A stretch of DNA of 41,644 nt, from the NCBI GenBank assembly GCA_028687035.1, contig JAQUAX010000021.1, positions 1-41,644 of the forward strand. Reading direction: 5' to 3'. Made by a program: the position numbers and the translations under genes. This DNA is from Dechloromonas sp. (GTDB lineage: Bacteria > Pseudomonadota > Gammaproteobacteria > Burkholderiales > Rhodocyclaceae). Under the pieces are notes generated by a model, which saw nothing but the letters and a program-made list of their open reading frames with translations, was not told the DNA's origin and did not search any database. Positions within the stretch are counted from its first letter, which is position 1. Every line of letters starts with the position of its first letter. Below, piece by piece: positions 28,601 through 36,993 of the stretch.

Positions 28601-29698
28601 ATGGATATCGACTCCCTGATCGAAAGCCTCGGCGAACGGACCAGCATCGTCCTCGCCGGCCTGCTGGTCGGCGCGCTGTTCGGCGCCTTCGCGCAACGCT
28701 CGCGCTTCTGTCTGCGCTCGGCCGTCGTCGAGTTCTGGAACCGCCAGGGCCGGGGCCGCCAGGCCGTGTGGCTGTTCGCGTTCGCGGCCGCGATGCTGGC
28801 CACCCAGGGCTTCGTCGCCGCCGGCTGGCTCGACGTCTCGCAGGCCCGCCAGCTGGCCAGCACCGGCAGCCTGTCCGGCGCGCTGGTCGGCGGGCTGCTG
28901 TTCGGCATCGGCATGATCCTGGCGCGCGGCTGCGCGTCGCGCATGCTGGTGCTGGCCGCCAACGGCAACCTGCGTGCCTTGCTGACCGGGCTGATCTTCG
29001 CGGTCACCGCGCAGGCCTCGCTGAACGGCCTGCTCTCGCCGCTGCGCACCTGGCTGTCAGGCCTGTGGACGATAGACGGCGGCAGCGGCCGCGACCTGCT
29101 CGCCCTGTCCCACCTCGGCCAGCCGGCCGGCGTGCTGTTCGGCCTGCTCTGGCTGGCCGTCGCCGTGCATTACGCGCAGCGCAGCCGCCTGTCCCGGCGC
29201 GACGGGATCAACGGCGCCGGCGCCGGCCTGTGCATCGCGCTCGCCTGGCTGCTGACCTACCAGATCGGCACGCGCAGCTTCGACGTGGTGCCGGTGCAGA
29301 GCCTGAGCTTCACCGGCCCGTCGGCCGACGTGCTGATGCTGGTGCTGTCGGCCCCGGGCCAGCCCTGGGATTTCGACGCCGGCCTGGTCCCCGGCGTCGT
29401 GCTCGGCTCGTTCGCTGCGGCGCTGTGGGGCCGCGAACTGAAGCTCGAAGGTTTCCGGGACGGTTACAGCATGCGCCGCTACATCGCCGGCGCCGTGTGC
29501 ATGGGTTTCGGCGGCATGCTGGCCGGCGGCTGCGCGGTCGGCGCCGGCGTGTCGGGCGCCGCGATCTTCGCGCTGACCGCGTGGCTGGCGCTGATCGGCA
29601 TGTGGCTGGGCGCCGGCCTGGCCGACCGCGTGGTCGACGGCCCGGAAAAGAAAACGGCCGGGACGAGCGCCCCGGCCGATCCGTCGCTGCAGCCCTGA
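28601..29698 (+). CDS. YeeE/YedE (TsuA-like) sulfur-compound transporter
   Basis: 365-residue polytopic membrane protein of the YeeE/YedE family. Conserved cysteines sit at C37 (QRSRFCLRSA), C111 (ARGCASRM) and C311 (AGGCAVGAGVSG), the residues proposed in TsuA to relay thiosulfate through the pore. It contains two half-repeats. It lies 34 bp after aceK on the same strand but belongs functionally with the convergent sox genes, whose last stop codon is 4 bp away. Thiosulfate or another reduced sulfur species is the likely substrate; this is inference from family and context. Its last 15 codons double as the sox operon terminator on the other strand. Confidence 0.88.
   Translation: MDIDSLIESLGERTSIVLAGLLVGALFGAFAQRSRFCLRSAVVEFWNRQGRGRQAVWLFAFAAAMLATQGFVAAGWLDVSQARQLASTGSLSGALVGGLLFGIGMILARGCASRMLVLAANGNLRALLTGLIFAVTAQASLNGLLSPLRTWLSGLWTIDGGSGRDLLALSHLGQPAGVLFGLLWLAVAVHYAQRSRLSRRDGINGAGAGLCIALAWLLTYQIGTRSFDVVPVQSLSFTGPSADVLMLVLSAPGQPWDFDAGLVPGVVLGSFAAALWGRELKLEGFRDGYSMRRYIAGAVCMGFGGMLAGGCAVGAGVSGAAIFALTAWLALIGMWLGAGLADRVVDGPEKKTAGTSAPADPSLQP
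29645..29678 (-). terminator. Sox-operon terminator embedded in the yeeE coding end
   Basis: Read leftward, an 8-bp stem CGGCCGGG / CCCGGCCG with an 8-nt loop is followed by TTTTCTTTTCC. It lies 25-58 bp beyond the rhodanese stop codon, inside the last codons of the convergent transporter gene. Confidence 0.8.
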
Positions 29699-29702
29699 GG
29701 AC

Positions 29703-30323
29703 TCAGCGCGGGAAGTACATCTTGGCCTTGTCGAGCTTGTAGGTCCACGGCAGATTGGCGTTCTTCCAGCCGTTGACCGCACGCTGCCCGGCCTTCGGGC
29801 CTTCCTTGGCGGTGTCGCCCTCGAAGCCCTCGGCGACCGAGTAGACCTTGCCGTAACCGGCCATCTGCAGCCGGTCGGCCGCCTTCGAGCTGCGGTCGCC
29901 GGAGCGGCAGACCAGGATGATCGTCGCGTCCTTGCCCAGGCCCATGTCCTTCAGGCGGCGCTCGAGTTCCGGCACGAAGTCCTGGTTCGGCTCGAGCTTG
30001 TACATGTGCCGCTTGTCGTCCCAGTCGGTCATGATTTCCGGGTGCTCGACGAAGGGCACCAGCGCGTCGGCGTCGCCCGGCCAGCCGACGTACATCGCTT
30101 CGGCGCGGGTCCGGATGTCGAACAGCGCGACGCCCTTCGGGTTGGCCTTCTTCATCTCCCAGGCCTGCTGCGGCGTCAGGTAGAGGCCAAGCTTCGACTT
30201 CTTGATTTCCGGCAGTTTTTCCCAGTCCACCGCGCCCGGCGCCCAGTCGGCGGCGAAGGCGAGCGACGACACGGCCAGCAGGCCGGCGAGCAGTGCGTTG
30301 TTGAACAGCTTGGTCTTCATCAT
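29703..30323 (-). CDS. Periplasmic rhodanese-domain protein
   Basis: 206 residues. The signal peptide (MMKTKLFNNALLAGLLAVSSLAFA) targets it to the periplasm. One rhodanese domain has catalytic C139 in the loop VCRSGDRSSKAA and an upstream VALFDIRTRAEA motif. It should transfer sulfane sulfur or bind persulfide. The start overlaps the soxB stop by 4 bp (ATGA), so it is translationally coupled to soxB and is the last gene of the sox operon. This suggests a role in handling sulfane sulfur released during thiosulfate oxidation. Exact donor and acceptor are unknown. Confidence 0.9.
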   Translation of the reverse strand: MMKTKLFNNALLAGLLAVSSLAFAADWAPGAVDWEKLPEIKKSKLGLYLTPQQAWEMKKANPKGVALFDIRTRAEAMYVGWPGDADALVPFVEHPEIMTDWDDKRHMYKLEPNQDFVPELERRLKDMGLGKDATIILVCRSGDRSSKAADRLQMAGYGKVYSVAEGFEGDTAKEGPKAGQRAVNGWKNANLPWTYKLDKAKMYFPR

Positions 30324-32041
30324 GCCATCCCCGGGTTGTTGCCGACGCCCTTCAGCGTCGGCAGGTTCAGATTGACCGGCTTCACGGTCTTGATGTCGCG
30401 CAGGTAGCGGGCGACCAGTTCCCAGATCGGTTCGCCGGCGTTCTTCGCTTCCTCGGACACCGGCGCCCAGCCGGCGACCTTGTAGGTCTTCTGCGGATCG
30501 ATCGGCTTGCCCTTCAGCATCATGTTCTGGATGCGGCTGCCCATCTTCGCGGTCGGATCGCAAGTGTATTGCAGGCCGCCGACGCGCACCATGTCGCCGC
30601 CCTGCTGGTAGTAGGGATCCGGGTTGAACAGGTTGTCGCAGACGTCCTCGAGCACGGTCTTGATCATCTCGCCGCTCATCATCGTCAGCGTCGTCCACGG
30701 GTAGGTGATCGCCGTCTGGTCGAGCACGTGCTCCATCCGGATCGCCTGCCCGGGCAGCAGCGAGGTGCCCCAGCGGAAACCCGGCGAGAACGCGATTTCG
30801 GCGTCCTTTTCCTTGAGCAGCGCGTCGAGGATCAGCTGGTCGAAGGTGCCGTTGAAATTGCCGCGGCGGTAGAGCAGTCCCTCGGTGACCGCGAGCTGCT
30901 CGTTGAGCTTGTCGAGGTAGGGCGCGCGCGCCTTGTCGATCAGCGCCTGCATGTCGCGGTCGGCCGGCAGCAGGTTGGCGAACACCGGCAGCAGCTTGTA
31001 GCGGAAATCGGCGACCTTGCCGTTCTTCACGTCGAAATCGAGCACGCCGAGGTACTTGCCGTTGGAACCGGCGTTGGTGACCAGCGTGCGGCCGCCGGCA
31101 TTGCCGACGATCACCGGCGCCGGCACGCCGTCGTGCGTGTGGCCGCCCATGATCGCGTCGATGCCGCGCACGCGCGAGGCCATCTTCAGGTCGACGTCCA
31201 TGCCGTTGTGCGACAGCACGACGACGACCTGCGCACCGGCCGCGCGCGCCTCGTCGACGGTCTTCTGCATGTTGTCGTCCTGGATGCCGTAGCTCCAGTT
31301 CGGCACTTGCCAGCGCGGGTTGGCGATCGGCGTGTAGGGAAAGGCCTGGCCGATGATGGCGACCGGCACGCCGTTGATGTTCTTGATCACGAAGGGCTTG
31401 AACACCGGGTCGCCGAAATCGGTGGTCTTGATGTTCTGGGCGACGATGTCGACGTGGCCGGCGAAATCCTTTTCCTCGATTTCCTTGACCCGCTCCTCGC
31501 CGTAGGTCGCTTCCCAGTGCAGCGTCATCACATTGACGCCGAGCGCCTTGCAGGCATCGACCATGTCCTGCGCGTTGGTCCACAGCGCGGTGCCGGAGCC
31601 CTGCCAGGTGTCGCCGCCGTCGAGCAGCAGCGCCCCCGGCCGGCTCGCCTTCATGCGCTTGACCAGCGTCGCCAGGTGCGCGAAGCCGCCGACCTTGCCG
31701 TAGGTCTGCGCGGCCTTCTCGAAATTCAGGTAGGTGTAGGCGTGCGACTCCAGGCTGTTCGGCCTGAAGCCGAAGTGCTTCAGCAGCGCGTCGCCGACCA
31801 GGTGCGGCACCTTGCCGAACTGGTCGCCGAAGCCGAGATTGACGTTCGGTTCGCGGAAGTAGATCGGCAGCAGCTGCGCGTGGCAGTCGGTGATGTGAAG
31901 CAGGCTGACGTTGCCGAATTTCGGCAGGTCGTAGAGTCGGGCGGCGCCCTTCTCGGCCATGGCCAGTTCGCTGTGCAGCGACATGCCGCCGGCCGCTGCA
32001 ACGGCCAGCACCTGGAGGAATTCCCGGCGATTCATGCTCAT
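30320..32041 (-). CDS. soxB: Thiosulfohydrolase SoxB
   Basis: Releases sulfate from the SoxY-bound thiosulfonate during periplasmic thiosulfate oxidation. 573 residues with a twin-arginine-like N-terminus (MNRREFLQVLAVAAAGG). The di-manganese metallophosphoesterase motifs are all present: HITDCHAQLLP (D52, H54), LDGGDTWQGSG, VLSHNGMDVDL and GGHTHDG. A 5'-nucleotidase-like C-terminal domain follows (RRGNFNGTFDQLILDALL). It lies 52 bp downstream of soxX with an apparent terminator in between. The rhodanese gene overlaps its end. Confidence 0.97.
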   Translation of the reverse strand: MSMNRREFLQVLAVAAAGGMSLHSELAMAEKGAARLYDLPKFGNVSLLHITDCHAQLLPIYFREPNVNLGFGDQFGKVPHLVGDALLKHFGFRPNSLESHAYTYLNFEKAAQTYGKVGGFAHLATLVKRMKASRPGALLLDGGDTWQGSGTALWTNAQDMVDACKALGVNVMTLHWEATYGEERVKEIEEKDFAGHVDIVAQNIKTTDFGDPVFKPFVIKNINGVPVAIIGQAFPYTPIANPRWQVPNWSYGIQDDNMQKTVDEARAAGAQVVVVLSHNGMDVDLKMASRVRGIDAIMGGHTHDGVPAPVIVGNAGGRTLVTNAGSNGKYLGVLDFDVKNGKVADFRYKLLPVFANLLPADRDMQALIDKARAPYLDKLNEQLAVTEGLLYRRGNFNGTFDQLILDALLKEKDAEIAFSPGFRWGTSLLPGQAIRMEHVLDQTAITYPWTTLTMMSGEMIKTVLEDVCDNLFNPDPYYQQGGDMVRVGGLQYTCDPTAKMGSRIQNMMLKGKPIDPQKTYKVAGWAPVSEEAKNAGEPIWELVARYLRDIKTVKPVNLNLPTLKGVGNNPGMA

Positions 32042-32052
32042 GGTGTTGTCCC

Positions 32053-32081
32053 AAAAAAAGTCCGGCGAGTCGCCCCGCCGG
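32053..32081 (-). terminator. Intra-operon terminator/attenuator between soxX and soxB
   Basis: Read leftward, the stem CCGGCG / CGCCGG is followed by GACTTTTTTT, within the 52 bp between the soxX stop codon and the soxB start. The stem is short (6 bp), so partial termination is more likely than a complete stop. Confidence 0.65.
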
Positions 32082-32093
32082 GAAAGTCACGCA

Positions 32094-32732
32094 TTAGTCT
32101 TTATTGACCGGCGATTCCGGATCGATCAGGAAGGCCACGATGTGGGTGATCTGCTCCGGCGTCAGCCAGCTGTGCAGGCCGAAACGCGGCATGTTGGTGC
32201 AGGCGGTGAAGGCGTTCGAGTTGTAGATCTTGTCGTAGGCGTATTTGACGATGTCCTCCGACTGGCCGCGCAGCTTGCCGAAATGGTGCAGGCTGGGGCC
32301 GATCGTGCCGTAGGCCACTTCCTTCTTCGCCAGCTCGTGGCAGGCGTAACAGTTGCCGCCGCGCACGCGTCCGGCCGGGTCCGGCTGGATGAAGCCGATA
32401 TGGCCGCCGGTGCCGACCGCGGCGAGCTTCTCGCCCTCCTTCCAGTCGCCGACCAGCTTGCCGTCGACCGGGTAGCGGATGGTCGCTGCGTTGAGCTTTT
32501 CGAGCTTCTCGCCGACCTTGCGCGGCGGGTTGTCGCGGTACAGGCCGCAGGTCTTCATCGTCTCGTCCTGGTCGAGACGGGCCATCCAGTATTTCGGATT
32601 CTCGGCCTTGAACGAGGCGCGGAACATCTGTTCGGCGTCCTTCGCGTACTTGCCGCCCGGCGCTTCGGCCAGCGCGGCGGGAACGGCGGCTGCGGTCAAC
32701 AGCCCGCACAGGGCCAATTTCAGTTTGCTCAT
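32094..32732 (-). CDS. soxX: Sulfur oxidation c-type cytochrome SoxX
   Basis: Small subunit of the SoxAX cytochrome that attaches thiosulfate to SoxY. 212 residues with signal peptide (MSKLKLALCGLLTAAAVPAALA). One heme site is C128-C131-H132 (GNCYACHELAKKE) and the probable distal ligand is M181 (CTNMPRFGLHSWLTPEQ). It has a roughly 100-residue region before the heme motif, so it is one of the longer SoxX forms. GAGGGG precedes the ATG. It starts 14 bp after soxA. Confidence 0.95.
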   Translation of the reverse strand: MSKLKLALCGLLTAAAVPAALAEAPGGKYAKDAEQMFRASFKAENPKYWMARLDQDETMKTCGLYRDNPPRKVGEKLEKLNAATIRYPVDGKLVGDWKEGEKLAAVGTGGHIGFIQPDPAGRVRGGNCYACHELAKKEVAYGTIGPSLHHFGKLRGQSEDIVKYAYDKIYNSNAFTACTNMPRFGLHSWLTPEQITHIVAFLIDPESPVNKD

Positions 32733-32746
32733 GGTCGTCCCCTCGG

Positions 32747-33562
32747 TCAGCGCTTGATTCCCGGCGTTTCCATCACGGTGCCGGTGGCGTTCTTCTGCAG
32801 GAAGGTTTCCAGCGCGACGATCGAGTCGGCCAGGTAGTTCGGCTCGGGCCAGCGCGCCTGGCGCATGCAGTCGATCAGGCGGCGCTGCATGGTCCACACG
32901 GCGCCCTGCGACACGCGGTAGGACGGCCAGGTCTTCATCGCCGTACCGGCGCCGTCCTTCGTCGTCAGGTTGCCCAGCTCCTGCAGGCGGATGCGCTTGC
33001 CTTCCTGGCCATGGCAGATGGCGCAGGAGAAATCCTGCGGACCGGAGCGGCGGTAGAAGATGTACTCGCCCATCTTGGCCATCTTCGCTTCCTCGGGGTG
33101 GGTCGCCGGCACGGCGATCTTCATGCCGTTCGACCGGGCCCCGATGAAGGTGACCAGCGCCTCGATGTCGGACTCGCGGCCCGGCTTCGAGTACCAGTTC
33201 TTCGTGACGTCCTCGGCCTTGAAGCCCTGCAGCGTCACCATGCAATGCACCAGCCGGGACTCGACGTCCATGACCTTGCCGGTGTCCTTGAAATATTTCG
33301 GCAGCGCCGCGTAGGCGCCTTCCAGCTTGCCCGGGCCCAGGCCCAGGTCGCACTGCTCGAGCGAGGCGTTCTTCGGGCCGCGCTTCTCGGCCCACAGCGC
33401 TTCGCCGCGGACTTCGAGCAGATCGGCCGGATTGCCGTCGGCCAGCGCCTCGCGGTATTTGGCCAGTTCGTCGGCGACCTTGGCGTCCTGCGCCGGGGCC
33501 GTCAGCGGCACGGCAGCGGCGAACGCTGCCGTCACCAGCGTTTGCAACAAACGTCGGTTCAT
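32747..33562 (-). CDS. soxA: Sulfur oxidation c-type cytochrome SoxA
   Basis: 271 residues with signal peptide. It is a mono-heme SoxA: the heme site is C180-C183-H184 (FSCAICHGQEG). The catalytic cysteine, which ligates heme as a persulfide, is C232 (RRLIDCMRQARWPE). C71 and C107 (LEQCDLGLG, LVHCMVTLQG) replace the N-terminal heme site of di-heme SoxA and probably form a disulfide. With SoxX it oxidatively couples thiosulfate to SoxY. GGAGGAG lies before the ATG. Confidence 0.96.
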   Translation of the reverse strand: MNRRLLQTLVTAAFAAAVPLTAPAQDAKVADELAKYREALADGNPADLLEVRGEALWAEKRGPKNASLEQCDLGLGPGKLEGAYAALPKYFKDTGKVMDVESRLVHCMVTLQGFKAEDVTKNWYSKPGRESDIEALVTFIGARSNGMKIAVPATHPEEAKMAKMGEYIFYRRSGPQDFSCAICHGQEGKRIRLQELGNLTTKDGAGTAMKTWPSYRVSQGAVWTMQRRLIDCMRQARWPEPNYLADSIVALETFLQKNATGTVMETPGIKR

Positions 33563-33591
33563 CGGTTTCTCCTCCAGGGGAACGGGGGTGC

Positions 33592-33621
33592 GGCAGCCGC
33601 GGTCTGTGCCGCGTTGCTGCC
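33592..33621. repeat. Hairpin between soxZ and soxA
   Basis: GGCAGC-CGCGG and CCGCG-TT-GCTGCC form an almost perfect 11-bp stem with a 6-nt loop inside the 75-bp soxZ-soxA gap. There is no T-tract, so it more likely stabilises or separates segments of the polycistronic mRNA than terminates it. Confidence 0.5.
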
Positions 33622-33637
33622 GTCTTTCACAACGAAA

Positions 33638-33949
33638 TCAGGCGATGGTCGCTTCGTCGGTACGGCTGTCGCCCTTGTTGTCCTTCCAGGACACGGCGAC
33701 CTTCTCGCCCTTGGCGCCGCCCTTGAACTTGAACGCCAGGTAAGGGTTCTTCGACACCGCGGTGCCGAACTCGCCCTGCAGTACGACCTTGTCGCCGTGC
33801 TTGGCGCTCAGTTCGGTGATGAACCAGGCCGGAATGATCGCGCCGTTGGCGTCCTTGCGCTGGCCGGTTTCCATTTCGTGGCTGATCAGGACCTTGACTT
33901 CGGTAACGCCGTCCTTGTTGGCGGCGCGGATCTTCATCGGATTTGCCAT
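33638..33949 (-). CDS. soxZ: Thiosulfate oxidation carrier subunit SoxZ
   Basis: 103-residue Ig-fold partner of SoxY (MKIRAANKDGVTEVKVLISHEMETGQRKD, PAWFITELSAKHGDKVV, NPYLAFKFKG, VSWKDNKGDSRTDEA). It has no signal peptide of its own; SoxZ is exported with SoxY through the Tat system. The ATG at 33949 has AGGAG at good distance; an ATG seven codons upstream has none. It is separated from soxY by 147 bp, which contain a small hairpin (34068-34085) and no gene. Confidence 0.96.
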   Translation of the reverse strand: MANPMKIRAANKDGVTEVKVLISHEMETGQRKDANGAIIPAWFITELSAKHGDKVVLQGEFGTAVSKNPYLAFKFKGGAKGEKVAVSWKDNKGDSRTDEATIA

Positions 33950-34096
33950 GTTTATATCTCCTAAATTCAATGTGTAAAACGGGAGGAAAGGCGTCGCGAG
34001 CGATGGCTGAACAAGGCACGCTTGCGAGACGGTGCAGATTGCACGGCGAGCAGGCGCAACGAAGTTCAGGCGAGCGCAGTCGCCTTGACCCCGTTT

Positions 34097-34558
34097 TTAG
34101 CCGCCGCAGCCGCCCAGGGTGACCTTGATTTCCTTGGTCGCCATGTAGAACTTGCCGTCGGCCTTGACCAGCGCATAGACGTTGGACGTCTGGCCCATCT
34201 TGACGCGGGTCTGGACGTTGGCTTCGGTGCCTTCCGGCAGCACGAAGCTGGCGGCCAGCGCGTTCGGGTTCTTTTCGATCAGGATCGCGACCATGGTCAC
34301 GTTCGGCAGCGTCGAGCTGACGCCGACCGGGACGACCGCGCCGTTCTCGGCGATGTCCGGGCCGGTCACCTGGACATCCTTGCTGTCGGCCGGGCTGCCG
34401 GCGCCGAGCGCCTTCAGCGTGTCGGCCATGCTCTTCGCGTCGAAGGCGGCCTTGTTCCAGTCGGCCAGGGCCAGGCCCGGACGGATGATGCCGGCGGCGG
34501 CCAGAACGCCCATCAGGGCGGCACCGGAGCCGGTCTTCAGTACATTGCGACGGTTCAT
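34097..34558 (-). CDS. soxY: Thiosulfate oxidation carrier protein SoxY
   Basis: 153 residues. A twin-arginine signal (MNRRNVLKTGSGAALMGV) precedes an Ig-like domain. The C-terminal swinging arm ends VTLGGCGG, with C151 as the residue that carries the covalently bound sulfur intermediates. It is the central substrate carrier visited by SoxAX, SoxB and SoxCD. It lies 30 bp downstream of soxD, same strand. Confidence 0.97.
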   Translation of the reverse strand: MNRRNVLKTGSGAALMGVLAAAGIIRPGLALADWNKAAFDAKSMADTLKALGAGSPADSKDVQVTGPDIAENGAVVPVGVSSTLPNVTMVAILIEKNPNALAASFVLPEGTEANVQTRVKMGQTSNVYALVKADGKFYMATKEIKVTLGGCGG

Positions 34559-34588
34559 AACTTCTCCTCTCGTAGGTATGGGGATGAC

Positions 34589-35635
34589 TTACTTCGCACC
34601 GGAAAGAATCCACCGGACCAGGGTCTTGATGTCCTCGTCAGGCAGATGGCCGTTCGGCGGCATCGGGACCGAGCCCCAGGCGCCCTGTCCGCCGTTCTTG
34701 ACCTTGGCGACCAGCTTGCCTTCGGCATCGGCCTGGTCCTTGTAGCGGGCCACGACTTCGTTGTAGCCGGGACCGACGATCTTGCCGGCGACACCGTGGC
34801 AGGCCATGCAGCCGTTCTTGGTCGCCAGTTCGAGCGTTGTCGCATTGGCCGCCTTTTTGGCCGCCTCCGGACCGAGCGTGCGGGTGCCGCGGACCGGACC
34901 GAAGGAACGGTTCTGGTCGGCCAGTTCGCCGTGGGCGGTGCGCGCGTACTCGGGCAAGGTGGAGGCGATCTGGACTTCGGCCTTGCAGTTCTTCATGCAG
35001 GCGACGTTCTTCACGTCCGGCTTGCCGCCGTTGCCGATGCCGCCCTTCTTGGCCGGCGCGCCCGGCCACATGCCGTGGTCGGTGGTCATGCCGTTGCGGT
35101 TGGGCATCAGCTTCTGGACGTCGGCGATGTTCCTGTCGGACAGCGTGAAGTCGCCCGGAACGATCTCGGCGAGATTCAGGAAGTAGGCGAGGATCGCGTA
35201 GACGTCGTCCGGCTTCAGCGACTTCGGCGCCGTCCACGGCATCGCGCGCTGGATGTAGTCGAACACCGTCGAGATCGTCGCGACCTTGGTGAAGGTCGTG
35301 CGCTGCGGGATGTCGCCCTTGACGAAGCCGCCGACCCGGCCGTTCTTGATGTCTTCCGCGGTGGTGCCGCCGATCAGCGGCGTGAACACCTCGTTCGATT
35401 CGCCGAAGGAACCGTGGCAGGACGCGCACTTTTCCTCGAACAGCTCCTGGCCGCGCTCGACGTTGCCCGAGCCCTTGGGCAGGCCCTTGAAGTCCGGGCG
35501 GACGTCGATGTCCCACGCGGCGACTTCGGCCGTCGTCGCCTGGCGGCCGATGCCCTGGTACTTGTCGAAGGCGAAACCCGCGGTCGACGCGCCGGCGAGC
35601 GCCAGAACCAGAATGGACTTAGAGAACCTGGACAT
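34589..35635 (-). CDS. soxD: Sulfane dehydrogenase di-heme cytochrome subunit SoxD
   Basis: 348 residues with signal peptide (SKSILVLALAGASTAGFA). Two c-type heme sites are present: C70-C73-H74 (EEKCASCHGSFGES) and C276-C279-H280 (KNGCMACHGVAGK). It accepts electrons from the molybdenum subunit SoxC during oxidation of the sulfane sulfur on SoxY. The ATG at 35635 lies 17 bp inside the end of soxC, so the pair is translationally coupled. Presence of SoxCD predicts complete oxidation of thiosulfate to sulfate without sulfur globules. Confidence 0.95.
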   Translation of the reverse strand: MSRFSKSILVLALAGASTAGFAFDKYQGIGRQATTAEVAAWDIDVRPDFKGLPKGSGNVERGQELFEEKCASCHGSFGESNEVFTPLIGGTTAEDIKNGRVGGFVKGDIPQRTTFTKVATISTVFDYIQRAMPWTAPKSLKPDDVYAILAYFLNLAEIVPGDFTLSDRNIADVQKLMPNRNGMTTDHGMWPGAPAKKGGIGNGGKPDVKNVACMKNCKAEVQIASTLPEYARTAHGELADQNRSFGPVRGTRTLGPEAAKKAANATTLELATKNGCMACHGVAGKIVGPGYNEVVARYKDQADAEGKLVAKVKNGGQGAWGSVPMPPNGHLPDEDIKTLVRWILSGAK

Positions 35636-36965
35636 TGGTGACCTCCCCGCTTTCGACGACTTTCCAGGACTGGATCGCATTGTTGTGATAGATCGACTTG
35701 GTGCCGCGCACCTTGCGCAGCTGGCCGTAGGTCGGCTGCACGTAGCCGGTCTCGTCGATGGCGCGCGACTGCAGGATGGCCGGCTTGCCGTCCCACACCC
35801 AGCCGATGTTGAAGCGGGTCAGCGCCTTGTTCTGCACCGGGCCTTCGAGACGCGCGGTCTGCCAGTTGATGCCGCCGTCGAAGGACACGTCGACCTGCTT
35901 GATCCGGCCGCGGCCCGACCAGGCGATGCCGGACACGTTGTAGAAGCCCTTGTCGAGCAGCGTCTGGCCGCCGGACGGCGTGGTGATCACCGACTTGCAT
36001 TCCTGGATCGACGTGTATTGACGATGCAGGCCGTTCGGCTGCAGGTCGATGTAATGTACCGCCTCGTCCTTGGTCGCGTACGGCTGGTCGCCAACTTCGA
36101 TCCGGCGCAGCCACTTGACCCAGGACACGCCCTGCACGCCGGGCACGACGAGGCGCAGCGGGTAGCCGTTTTCCGGGCGCAGCATCTCGCCGTTCATGCC
36201 GTAGGCCACGAAGACTTCGCCGTTTTCGACCATTTCCATCGGAATGGTGCGCGTCATCGACGAGCCGTCGGCGCCTTCGGCCAGCACGTAGCGGGCCTTC
36301 CTGTAATCGACGCCGCAATCCTCCAGCAGCAGCTTCAGCGGCACGCCGGTGAATTCGGAACAGGACAGCATGCCGTGCGTGTATTGCACGGTCGGCACCG
36401 CGACGTTGCCCCATTCGAGACCGGTGTTGGCACCGCACTCGATGAAGTGGATGCGCGACACCGACGGCAGGCGCATCAGCTCGTCCATGGTGTAGACCTT
36501 CGGCTTCTTCAGGAAAGCCGGGTCGGAACCGTTGATCATCAGCCGGTGGCGCGCCGGATCGATGTCGTGCCAGCCCTGGTGGTGGCGCTCGAAATGCAGG
36601 CCGGACGGCGTGATGATGCCGAACAGGCCTTGCAGCGGGCAGAACGACACGGATGCGCCGCCGACCCGGGTCAGCCCCGGCGACTCGCGGCGCAGCAGCT
36701 GGCTTTCGTATTTGGACGGCGTGCCGTAGGGCCGCACCGCGACCGGCTGGCCGAGGCTGGTCGTCCATTCCGGCAGTTCGAGGATGGCCGGATCGCCGTC
36801 GGCGGCCCGCGCCGCGATCGGCGCGGCCAGCGCGGCGCCGGCGGCGAGGAAGCTCTTGCGCAGGAAACTGCGCCGCCCCGCACCGACGGCCCGGACCTGC
36901 TCTTCCGTCAGGAAGTTTTCCGGAGCGAGCCGCAAGCGCCCCGGTTTGTTGTCGATATCACCCAT
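35619..36965 (-). CDS. soxC: Sulfane dehydrogenase molybdopterin subunit SoxC
   Basis: 448 residues of the sulfite-oxidase fold. A twin-arginine signal (RRSFLRKSFLAAGAALAAP) fits export of a folded molybdoprotein. C177 in HFIECGANTGLEW is the expected molybdenum ligand. Further features are YTHGMLSCSEFTGVPLKLLL, NGEMLRPENGYPLRLVVPG and the Ig-like dimer domain (VDVSFDGGINWQTA). GGAGGGGG precedes the ATG. It starts 28 bp after soxR on the same strand and overlaps soxD. Confidence 0.96.
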   Translation of the reverse strand: MGDIDNKPGRLRLAPENFLTEEQVRAVGAGRRSFLRKSFLAAGAALAAPIAARAADGDPAILELPEWTTSLGQPVAVRPYGTPSKYESQLLRRESPGLTRVGGASVSFCPLQGLFGIITPSGLHFERHHQGWHDIDPARHRLMINGSDPAFLKKPKVYTMDELMRLPSVSRIHFIECGANTGLEWGNVAVPTVQYTHGMLSCSEFTGVPLKLLLEDCGVDYRKARYVLAEGADGSSMTRTIPMEMVENGEVFVAYGMNGEMLRPENGYPLRLVVPGVQGVSWVKWLRRIEVGDQPYATKDEAVHYIDLQPNGLHRQYTSIQECKSVITTPSGGQTLLDKGFYNVSGIAWSGRGRIKQVDVSFDGGINWQTARLEGPVQNKALTRFNIGWVWDGKPAILQSRAIDETGYVQPTYGQLRKVRGTKSIYHNNAIQSWKVVESGEVTNVQVL

Positions 36966-36993
36966 AAGGTAAACCCCCTCCACTCGTTGAGTC

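Noticed and set aside
29703..32090. A long minus-strand frame continuing through the rhodanese into soxB in another frame
   Set aside because: Only the last 206 codons are protein-like (the rhodanese); the upstream part is an out-of-frame reading of soxB.
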